Of a stretch of 9,179 bases of DNA, positions 1-6,311 are shown in pieces. The notes below the pieces were generated by a model that was given only the letters and a program-made list of their open reading frames with translations, was not told where the DNA came from and searched no databases. The first letter of the stretch is position 1, and each line of letters begins with the position of its first letter. The position numbers and the translations under genes are program-made. This stretch comes from Planctomycetes bacterium SM23_32 (GTDB lineage Bacteria; Planctomycetota; Brocadiia; SM23-32), in contig LJUE01000073.1 in assembly GCA_001303885.1 (NCBI GenBank), forward strand, positions 1 through 9,179, given 5' to 3'.

Positions 1-995
1 CGGAACGGGCTGAACGGCTGCGCGGCGGCCACCGGCGAGAGTTCGCTCATGCCCCAGCCCTGCACGACGGGTATGCCGAGCAGGAAGCAGTCCTTGAGCA
101 GGGCGGGCGAGATGCGGGCGCCGCCGCTGACGCAGAAGCGGAGCTGCGTGCCGCCGAACAGCTCCCGGTGCAGCCGCCGGAAGATGCGCCGGCCCACGTT
201 GACGCCCGTGGCCCCCTTGACGAGGGCGGCCAGGCGGAGGCCCAGCTCGAGCTTGTCGAGCCGGCCGGCCCGGCTCGCGGCGCGGCGCAGGCCGTCCAGC
301 AGAGACTCGAAGACGCGCGGCACGCCGACCAGCACGGTGGGCCGGCAGAGGCGGAGCAGGTCCCGCGTGCGCCGCTCGGTCACGTCGCCGACGGCCATCC
401 GCGCGCCCGCCCAGGGCGGCAGGACGACCGTAGCGGTCAGCGGGTAGGCGTGGTGATAGGGCAGCAGGGCGGGCAGGCAGTCGTCCTCGTGCAGGCCGAA
501 GCGCCGGCAGCAGGTCTCCACGTCGAAGATGATGTTGCCGTGCGTCAGCTCGACGCCCTTCTTCGGGCCGGTAGTGCCGGAGGTGTAGAGTATCTGGGCC
601 AGGTCCGATGGCTGCGGGCGCGAGGGCGGAGGGCCGCCGGCGGGCGGAGCCGCTACGGCGGCGTCGTCGAGGGCGTGGCCCAGGCGCTCGGGCTCGCCAC
701 CAAGCATGCCGTGCTCCAGGGGCACGGCGACGCCGGCGAGCCGGAAGACGGCGTGGTAGGCGACGACCCAGCGGCGTGAGTTGCGCATCAGCAGGGCGAC
801 GGTGCGGCCGGGCGCGGCGCCCTCGGCGTGGAGGCGGGCAGCGAACGCCTCGACCTGGCGGGCCAGCTCGGCGAACTTCGTCTCGGCGAGCCGCCCGTCC
901 GGCGCCATCTCGACCAGGGCCGTCTTCTCCGGCGTGGCCTCGGCGCGGAAGGGGAGGATGTCGGCGATGGTCCGCATGGGGCCGCTGCTGGCCAC
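1..995 (-). CDS. AMP-forming long-chain acyl-CoA synthetase/ligase, N-terminal part (3' end cut by window edge)
   Basis: Adenylate-forming (ANL superfamily) ligase that would activate a fatty acid with ATP and CoA in the cytoplasm. It is open to the left edge, so 331 residues are visible, against roughly 550-600 for a full family member. The P-loop-like A3 motif YTSGTTGPKKG is at residues 137-147, followed by LTHGN; an LPYHHAYPL segment is near 178-186; VGVPRVFESLL is near 214-224; SGGARIS is near 290-296; and the A5 motif GWGMSELSP is near 313-321. This order fits FadD15-like long-chain ligases. I chose GTG at 993-995 because GGAGG lies 6 nt upstream and an in-frame stop lies further upstream; the alternative is ATG at 975-977. 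Oddity: only about 45 residues, rich in Ala and Pro, separate VPLEHG from the A3 motif, where relatives usually have about 100. The exact substrate cannot be read. It is downstream of and codirectional with the oxidoreductase gene, 138 bp away. Confidence 0.9.
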   Translation of the reverse strand, partial: MASSGPMRTIADILPFRAEATPEKTALVEMAPDGRLAETKFAELARQVEAFAARLHAEGAAPGRTVALLMRNSRRWVVAYHAVFRLAGVAVPLEHGMLGGEPERLGHALDDAAVAAPPAGGPPPSRPQPSDLAQILYTSGTTGPKKGVELTHGNIIFDVETCCRRFGLHEDDCLPALLPYHHAYPLTATVVLPPWAGARMAVGDVTERRTRDLLRLCRPTVLVGVPRVFESLLDGLRRAASRAGRLDKLELGLRLAALVKGATGVNVGRRIFRRLHRELFGGTQLRFCVSGGARISPALLKDCFLLGIPVVQGWGMSELSPVAAAQPFSPF

Positions 996-1001
996 GGCAT
1001 G

Positions 1002-1006
1002 CCTCC
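1002..1006 (-). promoter_or_regulatory. Ribosome binding site of the acyl-CoA ligase gene
   Basis: On the minus strand this reads GGAGG, a full anti-16S core, 6 nt before the GTG at 993-995. The out-of-frame ATG at 998-1000 is only 1 nt away, and the in-frame ATG at 975-977 is 24 nt away. The site therefore favours the GTG start. Confidence 0.6.
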
Positions 1007-1030
1007 GCTCAAGATGCTAAACGGGTTGAA

Positions 1031-1112
1031 CCGTCGAGGTCGCAGAGACGGCTGAGAAGAGGATCCAAAGGACGTACTCTTCTTGGCTCTGCGATCTCCG
1101 CGTTCTCGGCGG
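1031..1112. repeat. Imperfect palindromic intergenic element built of CGCAGAGA-like units
   Basis: This element fills most of the gap between the oxidoreductase and the ligase. Three stems can be paired by eye. CCGTCGAG (1031-1038) pairs with CTCGGCGG (1105-1112) with one G-U pair. TCGCAGAG (1040-1047) pairs perfectly with CTCTGCGA (1087-1094). AGAAGAG (1055-1061) pairs perfectly with CTCTTCT (1077-1083) around a 15-nt loop. The right arm carries an extra 10-nt unit (1095-1104) absent from the left. It resembles the dispersed 'cgcagagaacgcagag' type of intergenic palindrome that I recall from many environmental bacterial genomes; that resemblance is from memory and untested. There is no T-tract, so it is not a classical terminator. 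Confidence 0.6.
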
Positions 1113-1133
1113 TGAGCGCTCCCGTCAGCGTTG

Positions 1134-2174
1134 TTACGCGTAGAGGTGGTCCACGAGGGGCAGGGGTATCTTCTGCCCGGTCAGCACGGAGAGGCGCGCG
1201 GCCTCCATGATCTCCTGTGCGTCGTGGCTGTTCTCCGGGCTGCAGACGCCCCGGATGGGCTCGTCGCTCAGGATGCAGTGGACGAAGTACTCCGGCCCGT
1301 TGCGGCGGGGCGCCGCCAGCGCCGGCGGCTCGAGCGTCTGCACGTCGGGCTCGGCCTTAGTGCGCATCTGCACGGCGCCGCGGCCGACCACCATGATGCC
1401 CTCGGTGCCGTAGAGGGTCACGTCGTGGGGCGGCCAGCCGGGCACGGGCTCGGCCCAGGTGCACTCGATGACGGCGTTGGCGTCGTGGTATTCGAGCGCC
1501 ACGACGGCGTTGTCGTCCACAGGGATGTACTGCTTGACCAGGCGGCCGGCGATGGCGAAGACCTGGGCCGGCCGGCCGATGAACAGGCGCGCCAGGCTCG
1601 CCCCATAGCCGAGGTAGTCGAAGAGCGCGCCGGCGCCGTTCTCCACCGGGTCGTAGAGCCACTTGTAGAAGTAGGGGTCGCAGCCCAGCTCCTTGGGGCC
1701 GCAGTGGCCGCCGCGCCACTTGAGCTGCCAGACGCGGCCGATGGCGCCGTCCTGGACCAGGCGGTAGGCGTAGTTGAGCCCCGGCGACCAGGCGATGGGC
1801 CAGTTGACCATCAGCAGGACGCCGGCCTCGCGGGCAGCCACCAGCATGCGGTCGGCCACGTCCAGGCCGCTGGCCATGGGCTTCTCGCACATCACGTGCA
1901 GCCCGCGCGCGGCGGCCAGCTCCACCAGGTCGGCGGTGCTGCGGTTGGTGCCGTAGGCGAGGACGGCGTCCAGCTCGTGGTTGTCGAGCAGCTCCTCGTA
2001 GTCGGTGCAGGTGGTCTTGACGCCGGTGCGTTCGGTGAACTTGGCAAGCTGCGGCTCGTTCGGGTCGGCGGCGCCGACCAGCTCGGCGCTCTCCAGCTCC
2101 TTGACGTGGTTCAGCTCGCCCCAGACGTGGTCGTGGACCAGTCCCAGCACGCCTATGCGAACCTCGTCGGTCAT
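1134..2174 (-). CDS. Gfo/Idh/MocA family NAD(P)-dependent oxidoreductase
   Basis: 346-residue cytoplasmic oxidoreductase, the normal length for a family that oxidises or reduces sugars, inositols and related alcohols with NAD(P). An N-terminal Rossmann fold covers about residues 4-120, with IGVLGL at 7-12. The usual glycine-rich loop is changed to GLVHDHVWG, a pattern I associate with a subfamily common in planctomycete-like bacteria. The signature CEKP is at 96-99, with Lys98 the expected catalytic lysine. The C-terminal alpha/beta substrate domain contains GAGALFDYLGYG at 180-191; a Tyr stands where many members have the catalytic His, as in glucose-fructose-oxidoreductase-like proteins. 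ATG at 2172-2174 is preceded by AGGGGG, 6 nt upstream. It is divergent from the secreted glycosidase gene and shares its promoter region, which suggests a role in sugar catabolism. The substrate is unknown. Confidence 0.93.
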   Translation of the reverse strand: MTDEVRIGVLGLVHDHVWGELNHVKELESAELVGAADPNEPQLAKFTERTGVKTTCTDYEELLDNHELDAVLAYGTNRSTADLVELAAARGLHVMCEKPMASGLDVADRMLVAAREAGVLLMVNWPIAWSPGLNYAYRLVQDGAIGRVWQLKWRGGHCGPKELGCDPYFYKWLYDPVENGAGALFDYLGYGASLARLFIGRPAQVFAIAGRLVKQYIPVDDNAVVALEYHDANAVIECTWAEPVPGWPPHDVTLYGTEGIMVVGRGAVQMRTKAEPDVQTLEPPALAAPRRNGPEYFVHCILSDEPIRGVCSPENSHDAQEIMEAARLSVLTGQKIPLPLVDHLYA

Positions 2175-2207
2175 CTGCGGCCCCCTGTCGTTTGAGGTCG
2201 GCGCACG

Positions 2208-2235
2208 ATTCTAAGCGTTTAGCGCGGCCAGTCAA
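2208..2235 (-). promoter_or_regulatory. Sigma70-like promoter for the Gfo/Idh gene
   Basis: Read on the minus strand: -35 TTGACT (2230-2235, 5 of 6 consensus bases), a 16-nt spacer, and -10 TAGAAT (2208-2213, 5 of 6). Transcription would begin near 2201, leaving a leader of about 27 nt that contains the AGGGGG ribosome site. The -35 box lies in the left arm of the inverted repeat at 2231-2266. Confidence 0.6.
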
Positions 2236-2266
2236 ACGCCGGCCTCGCGCTGGGGCCGGCTTTGAC
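2231..2266. repeat. Inverted repeat spanning both divergent -35 boxes (possible operator)
   Basis: GTCAAA (2231-2236) pairs with TTTGAC (2261-2266), and GCCGGCC (2238-2244) pairs with GGCCGGC (2254-2260). This gives 13 perfect pairs with a single bulged C2237 and a 9-nt centre. After one A/A mismatch, CC/GG (2228-2229 with 2268-2269) extends it. The repeat is centred between two outward promoters and lies upstream of both predicted start points, so it would act as DNA rather than as a transcript hairpin. Its use as a dimeric-regulator operator is inference. Confidence 0.6.
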
Positions 2267-2290
2267 AGGTGCCCGATGCACCGGTACCGT
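2262..2290 (+). promoter_or_regulatory. Sigma70-like promoter for the secreted glycoside hydrolase gene
   Basis: -35 TTGACA (2262-2267, perfect consensus), a 17-nt spacer, and a weak -10 TACCGT (2285-2290, 3 of 6). Transcription would start near 2297, giving a leader of nearly 60 nt. The -35 box lies in the right arm of the inverted repeat, mirroring the opposing promoter. Confidence 0.5.
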
Positions 2291-2340
2291 AGAACGCCGA
2301 CTTCGAGGGATCTCCCGAACGGCAGGTCGGTCCATTCTCG

Positions 2341-2347
2341 GGGGAGG
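2341..2347 (+). promoter_or_regulatory. Ribosome binding site that fixes the glycoside hydrolase start
   Basis: GGGGAGG lies 6 nt before ATG 2354. The reading frame is open back to an ATG at 2192, but that would add 54 basic residues ahead of the signal peptide and would start upstream of the predicted promoter. The start at 2354 is therefore preferred. Confidence 0.75.
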
Positions 2348-2353
2348 CCGCTG

Positions 2354-5077
2354 ATGTGCCGGACCGCGCCGCTGCTCACGCTCTTCTGCGCCCTCTGCCT
2401 GCGCGTTGCCATGCCGCCGGCCGCGGCCGAGCAGGGCGAGCGGCCGGCAGGCGTGCCTGCCTACGTCAACGGCGACTTCGAGCTGGACGTAGACGGCGAC
2501 GGCTGGCCGGACGGGTGGACGGACGACGCGGGGGGCCGGGCCTCGTGGGCCGAGACGGTGGACGGCGACCGCGTCCTCAGGCTCGAAGGCGACGGGCAGT
2601 TCCGCACGGTCTACCAGGAGGGGCCGGTGCCGGCGGGGGTCTCCGAGCTCTACGTGTCGGCCATGGTTGCGTTGGAGGGCTTCGAACGGGGTCCGAACCC
2701 GTGGGACAACGTGCGGGTGGCCCTCGTGTTCTACGACGCGGCCGGCGAGTCGCTCACCTACCCGATGGGCATCGGCCTGGACGCCGACACGCACTGGCGC
2801 AAGGCGGATGCGATGGTGGAGGTGCCCGAGGGGGCGGCCGTTGCGCGCCTGGTGGTCATGATGCACCAGGCCCGGGGCACGCTTCGGGTGGACGACGTTG
2901 CGGTCGAGGACGCCATGGCCGGCGAGTCGGCCGTGGACACCGCCGGCTGGATCGCCTACGGCCCCGACACGCTGACGACTGAGGGGACGATGGCGGACAT
3001 GAGCCGCCTCAACGAGAAGCCGGCCGGCCTGCACGGTTTCCTGAAGGCGCGCGGCGACCGGTTCTGGTTCGAGGACGGCGCGGGGCCGTTCCGCTTCTGG
3101 GGGGCGGCGATGCACGGGGGCGCCGTCTTCCCCGAGAAGGAGGAGGCCGAGCGGACGGCGCGGCGGCTGGCTGCGATGGGCGTCAACTGCCTGCGGCTGC
3201 ACCATCTGGACAACGCCTGGGAGCCGGAGCGGAGCCTCATAGACTACTCCGCCCGCACCCCGGGCGGCCTGCCCACCAGCCGCGTCATCAACACCGACAT
3301 GCTGGACCGTCTCCACTACTTCATGGCGCAGTGCAAGGCGGCGGGCATCTACATCTACCTGGACCTGATCACGGCGCGGCAGTTCCAGGCGGGCGACGGC
3401 TGCCCGATCTATCGCCCGGGGGACCGGGGCATGGACGGCAAGGGCGTCATTGCGCATCCGGCCGTGCGGGAGCTGGTCTGGGAGTTCAACCGGCGCCTGC
3501 TCACTACGGTTAACCCCTACACGGGCCTGGCGCCGGTCGAAGAGCCTGCCATCATCCTGAGCGAGGTCATCAATGAGGACGAGCTGGCCCTGGAGCGGGC
3601 GGCCGCACGGGACGAGGGCCCCTACGGGGAGTACTACCATGGGCTCTTCAACGACTGGCTGCGGCGGCGCTATGGCTCCCCGTTGGACATGCTGGTGGCC
3701 TGGCAGGTCCCCGGCGAAGAGTCGCCCCTGCTGGACGGCGAGGACCCGGCCGACGTGGCGCTTGCCCACAGCTACAACCTGGCCGCCTGGAGCCACGTGC
3801 AATACCAGCGCTACCGGCCCGGCAGCGAGGAGCGCCGTTTCATGCGCCGCGATCAGGACAGGCTGCGGTTCTGGGACCACGTGCAGCGCCAGGCGTGGGG
3901 CGAGATCGTCGGCCACGCCCGCAGCTTCGGTTACCAGGTGCCGATGACGGGCAGCAACATGCCCAACGAGCAGCTGCACGCCCGCCTGGCCAACCTGCAA
4001 CTGGGGCGCTGGCTGGACGACCATTCCTATTTCAACCCCGAAGGGTGGATCGCCTGGAAGAACGAGCCGGTGCGCAACGTGAACGAGCTGACCGTGCCGC
4101 CCGCTTCGCTCGGGCTCAAGGCGATGCTCGCGCCGGCCGACTTCCCGTTCACGCTGAGCGAGTGGAACACCTCGAACGACGTTGACACCTGCTACGTGCA
4201 CGTGCCGCACTACGCGTTCCGGATGGCCTTCCACGGCTGGTCGGGCGGGAACCACTTCTGCTACTGCGGCGGCGGACCGCCCGAGCGCTCCGGTCCGATC
4301 GACGTGGAGCAGCACGTCGGCCTGATGGGGCAGTGGCCCGTGGCCGCGCTCATGTTCCGCAGGGGCGACCTGCGCATGGGCCCCAGGAAGGTCATCGAGT
4401 TCCCGGTCGAGCGCATCTTCGACTTCGACTTTCACAGCCGGGGGCCGGGCGGGCCGATGCCCTGGGCCGGCGTGGACGGGCGGCTCAGCGTGGTGGAGAA
4501 CATCAGGACGCGCTTCGTGAACCGGCCCGGCGCGCCGATCAGGATGCCACTGCTCAACACGCGCCTGGTGGACGACGAAGGGCAGACGCTGGTCACCAGC
4601 ACGGGGGAGGCCTTTTGGGACTACGGCCGGGGCGCGCTGTTCATCAAGACGCCCCGGACCGTATGGGCGGCCGGGGAGTACGGGCCGGCCGTGGAGCAGC
4701 TAGGACCGGTGACGATCGCCCTGGAGTCGCCGGGCGCCTCCGTGGCGGTCGTCAGCCTGGACGACAGCCGGCGTGTAGAGGACGCCGACCGGCTGCTCAT
4801 CATGGCCGTGGCGCGCTCCTATGCGACGGGGGCCGTCTACAACCGGCGGCGTACCTATGTGAAGGAGCACGGCCGCGCGCCGCTGCTGGGCGAACCCGTC
4901 CGGGCGGAAGTGCACATCCAGGTGCCGGGCGCGCAGTCGGCCCGCGTGGTCGCCTACGCGCCCGACGGGACGGAGGCCGGCGTGCCGCCGCACCGGCTCG
5001 AGGACGACGTCCTGACCGTCATGCTCGGGCAGGGGCCGGCGCGGGGCTTCTACTACGGCGTCGAGCTACAGAGATGA
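2354..5077 (+). CDS. Secreted clan GH-A (GH5/GH42-like) glycoside hydrolase with N-terminal carbohydrate-binding-like domain
   Basis: 907 residues. A signal peptide covers about 1-25 (hydrophobic LLTLFCALCL, then cleavage after PPAAA), so the protein is exported. A beta-sandwich region at about 37-185, starting YVNGDFELD and ending RVDDVAVED, looks like a CBM4/9-type module. A TIM barrel at about 225-620 follows, with RFWGAAM, GVNCLRLHH and YIYLDL as early strands. The likely acid/base is Glu408 in SEVINEDE, with the clan's Asn-Glu pair, on strand 4. HSYF (557-560) sits on strand 6, and the likely nucleophile is Glu603 in FTLSEWN on strand 7. FNDWLRRRYG (432-441) begins a long insert also seen in GH42-like proteins. 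The C-terminal 200 residues look like beta-sandwich. The carbon-sugar specificity and GH family cannot be assigned. The start was chosen from the ribosome site and the signal peptide. It is divergent from Gfo/Idh, and its 3' end overlaps the UroD-like gene by 12 bp. Confidence 0.88.
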   Translation: MCRTAPLLTLFCALCLRVAMPPAAAEQGERPAGVPAYVNGDFELDVDGDGWPDGWTDDAGGRASWAETVDGDRVLRLEGDGQFRTVYQEGPVPAGVSELYVSAMVALEGFERGPNPWDNVRVALVFYDAAGESLTYPMGIGLDADTHWRKADAMVEVPEGAAVARLVVMMHQARGTLRVDDVAVEDAMAGESAVDTAGWIAYGPDTLTTEGTMADMSRLNEKPAGLHGFLKARGDRFWFEDGAGPFRFWGAAMHGGAVFPEKEEAERTARRLAAMGVNCLRLHHLDNAWEPERSLIDYSARTPGGLPTSRVINTDMLDRLHYFMAQCKAAGIYIYLDLITARQFQAGDGCPIYRPGDRGMDGKGVIAHPAVRELVWEFNRRLLTTVNPYTGLAPVEEPAIILSEVINEDELALERAAARDEGPYGEYYHGLFNDWLRRRYGSPLDMLVAWQVPGEESPLLDGEDPADVALAHSYNLAAWSHVQYQRYRPGSEERRFMRRDQDRLRFWDHVQRQAWGEIVGHARSFGYQVPMTGSNMPNEQLHARLANLQLGRWLDDHSYFNPEGWIAWKNEPVRNVNELTVPPASLGLKAMLAPADFPFTLSEWNTSNDVDTCYVHVPHYAFRMAFHGWSGGNHFCYCGGGPPERSGPIDVEQHVGLMGQWPVAALMFRRGDLRMGPRKVIEFPVERIFDFDFHSRGPGGPMPWAGVDGRLSVVENIRTRFVNRPGAPIRMPLLNTRLVDDEGQTLVTSTGEAFWDYGRGALFIKTPRTVWAAGEYGPAVEQLGPVTIALESPGASVAVVSLDDSRRVEDADRLLIMAVARSYATGAVYNRRRTYVKEHGRAPLLGEPVRAEVHIQVPGAQSARVVAYAPDGTEAGVPPHRLEDDVLTVMLGQGPARGFYYGVELQR

Positions 5078-6160
5078 CCCCGGCTGACGGCGAGGCGCCG
5101 CGCCGATTGCCTCGTACATGGCGAGGATGTTCTCGAGCGGCACGTCGGGGTTGATCGTGTTGGAGGTGAACACGACCAGAGACGCCCTGCCGCGACAGAC
5201 CTCGACGGCGTGGCGGACCCTCCGCTCGATCTCCTGCGGCGTGCAGAACGGCAGCTCGGTCGTCACGGCGAGCGGCCCGAAGACGAGCAGCGGCTCGCCG
5301 TCGCGCGTGCGTCTCTCCACGATCATCTCCAGCGTCATGCCGCATTCGGGCTGGAATCCCTGAAAGCCCTGCACGCCCGCCTCGATGAGCATGTCCGTCA
5401 TCAGCCGCACGTCGCCGTCGGAGTGCCAGACCGGGCGGCATCCGACCCTCCGCAGCGGCTCCAGCCCGTAGGCGAGCTGCGGGGCGTAATGCTCCTCCAG
5501 GAAGGCGGGCGAGAGCATCGGGCCCCGCTGCGTGCAGATGTCCTCCCCGAGCAGGACGGCCTTCGGGAACAGGCCTTCCTCCACGGCCCGCGCGACCAGG
5601 CGGCTGCGGCAGTGCCCCCAGGCCCCGCCGACCTCCATCAGCTTGCGCGCACGCTCGGGGTAGAGCCCCACAATGCAGAAGAAGTTCTCGTAGCCGAGTT
5701 CGGAGTACCACGTCACCTTGGCGCCGGCCCCCCACTGGGCCGGTATCCAGACCATCTCCCGGCAGAGGCCCTGCATGGCGAGCAGCTCGTCGCGGAACGC
5801 GGCGTACTCGGCCTCGAACGCGAAACCGGCCTCGCACTCCTCGGCCGAGGGCAGCGCGTCCACCCACGCCACGGCCTGCTGGAGTGTCATGCCCGTGTCC
5901 GCCCGGCTGTAGCTCTCCTGGTCAACGCAGCGGTAATCCTCGCGTCCGCGCGGCACGAACACGCTGATCAGGCCGTCGCTGCCCAGGCGGCGGTATGCCT
6001 CGACGGACACCGCCACGGGGTCGGCCCAGTAGGTCTCCTCATTGGCGCCCGCGAGGGCCATAATGTGTTCGGGGCAGGCGATCCAGCCGCCGAGGATGGG
6101 CGTGCGGTCCGGCTCCTGGAGGGCGAAGGCGGCTTCCAGGCGCTCGCGCTGACTCATCAT
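5066..6160 (-). CDS. Uroporphyrinogen decarboxylase (UroD/MtaA)-like protein, probable methyltransferase-type
   Basis: 364-residue cytoplasmic TIM-barrel protein of the UroD / methylcobamide:CoM methyltransferase superfamily. It opens with the family-like RERLEAAFALQEPDRTPI. It also has GEDICTQRGPMLSP at 205-218, the superfamily block HSDGDVRLMTDMLIEAGVQG at 246-265, and the C-terminal PxEN block (PLENILAMYEAI, 341-352). It is unlikely to be HemE, because the N-terminal arginine-rich substrate loop (RQAGR type) is absent. It also lacks the MtaA/MtbA/CmuA zinc ligands: HxC is H246-S-D248, and the later Cys aligns with about Thr335. Its reaction is therefore unknown; demethylation of a sugar or C1 transfer is speculation. 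Tandem ATGs at 6155-6160 follow a GGGGGGAAG ribosome site. The gene is divergent from GH2 and convergent with the secreted hydrolase. Confidence 0.88.
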   Translation of the reverse strand: MMSQRERLEAAFALQEPDRTPILGGWIACPEHIMALAGANEETYWADPVAVSVEAYRRLGSDGLISVFVPRGREDYRCVDQESYSRADTGMTLQQAVAWVDALPSAEECEAGFAFEAEYAAFRDELLAMQGLCREMVWIPAQWGAGAKVTWYSELGYENFFCIVGLYPERARKLMEVGGAWGHCRSRLVARAVEEGLFPKAVLLGEDICTQRGPMLSPAFLEEHYAPQLAYGLEPLRRVGCRPVWHSDGDVRLMTDMLIEAGVQGFQGFQPECGMTLEMIVERRTRDGEPLLVFGPLAVTTELPFCTPQEIERRVRHAVEVCRGRASLVVFTSNTINPDVPLENILAMYEAIGAAPRRQPGSSL

Positions 6161-6196
6161 CGTCGCTTCCCCCCACAGGCGTTCGGACGGCCGCAG

Positions 6197-6225
6197 AGCT
6201 TACAGGGCCGCCGCGTCCCGCGCAA
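6197..6225 (-). promoter_or_regulatory. Weak candidate promoter for the UroD-like gene
   Basis: On the minus strand: TTGCGC (6220-6225), a 17-nt spacer, and TAAGCT (6197-6202) preceded by a TG extension. Only three or four bases match consensus in each box. It is kept because the spacing is ideal and the predicted start near 6190 leaves a short leader containing the ribosome site. Confidence 0.3.
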
Positions 6226-6237
6226 GGCAGGCGACGC

Positions 6238-6266
6238 TTGCGGCCAGGGCAATGACCGATTATGGT
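6238..6266 (+). promoter_or_regulatory. Candidate promoter for the GH2 gene
   Basis: TTGCGG (6238-6243), a 17-nt spacer, and TATGGT (6261-6266, 4 of 6). Transcription would begin near 6273, which is downstream of the ATG at 6252 and upstream of the GTG at 6312. This agrees with the later start of the GH2 protein. The -35 box is weak. Confidence 0.35.
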
Positions 6267-6295
6267 GCCGCTCCGGAATCCCGTCGCCGACCTTC

Positions 6296-6302
6296 GAGGA
6301 GG
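6296..6302 (+). promoter_or_regulatory. Ribosome binding site that decides the GH2 start
   Basis: GAGGAGG lies 9 nt before GTG 6312-6314. The longer alternative start at ATG 6252 has no comparable site and would add 20 residues rich in Arg and Pro that precede any recognisable GH2 sequence. Confidence 0.6.
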
Positions 6303-6311
6303 CCTGCCGCC

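Noticed and set aside
168..779. Plus-strand open frames over the left-edge region
   Set aside because: They are antisense to the acyl-CoA ligase, whose A3 and A5 motifs are unmistakable on the minus strand.
1131..2195. A plus-strand open frame opposite the Gfo/Idh gene
   Set aside because: The sequence is Val/Ala/Gly/His-biased antisense shadow; the minus strand has a ribosome site, a promoter and the CEKP motif.
2192..2353. Upstream in-frame extension of the secreted hydrolase from ATG 2192
   Set aside because: The extension would place 54 Arg-rich residues before a signal peptide, lacks a ribosome site and begins upstream of the predicted promoter.
2219..4435. A 738-codon open frame on the minus strand opposite the secreted hydrolase
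   Set aside because: It is a shadow of GC-rich codon use. The translation is Arg/Pro/Val/His-rich without any domain pattern, while the plus strand shows clear glycosidase motifs.
5088..5100. CGGCG-agg-CGCCG hairpin just after the hydrolase stop, as a terminator
   Set aside because: It has only a 5-bp stem, no T-tract, and lies within the coding region of the opposing gene. In DNA this GC-rich such stems are expected by chance.
6185..6218. GGACG/CGTCC and GGCC/GGCC pairing in the second divergent region as an operator
   Set aside because: The short arms have unequal spacers and do not form one continuous repeat, so they are indistinguishable from GC-rich background.
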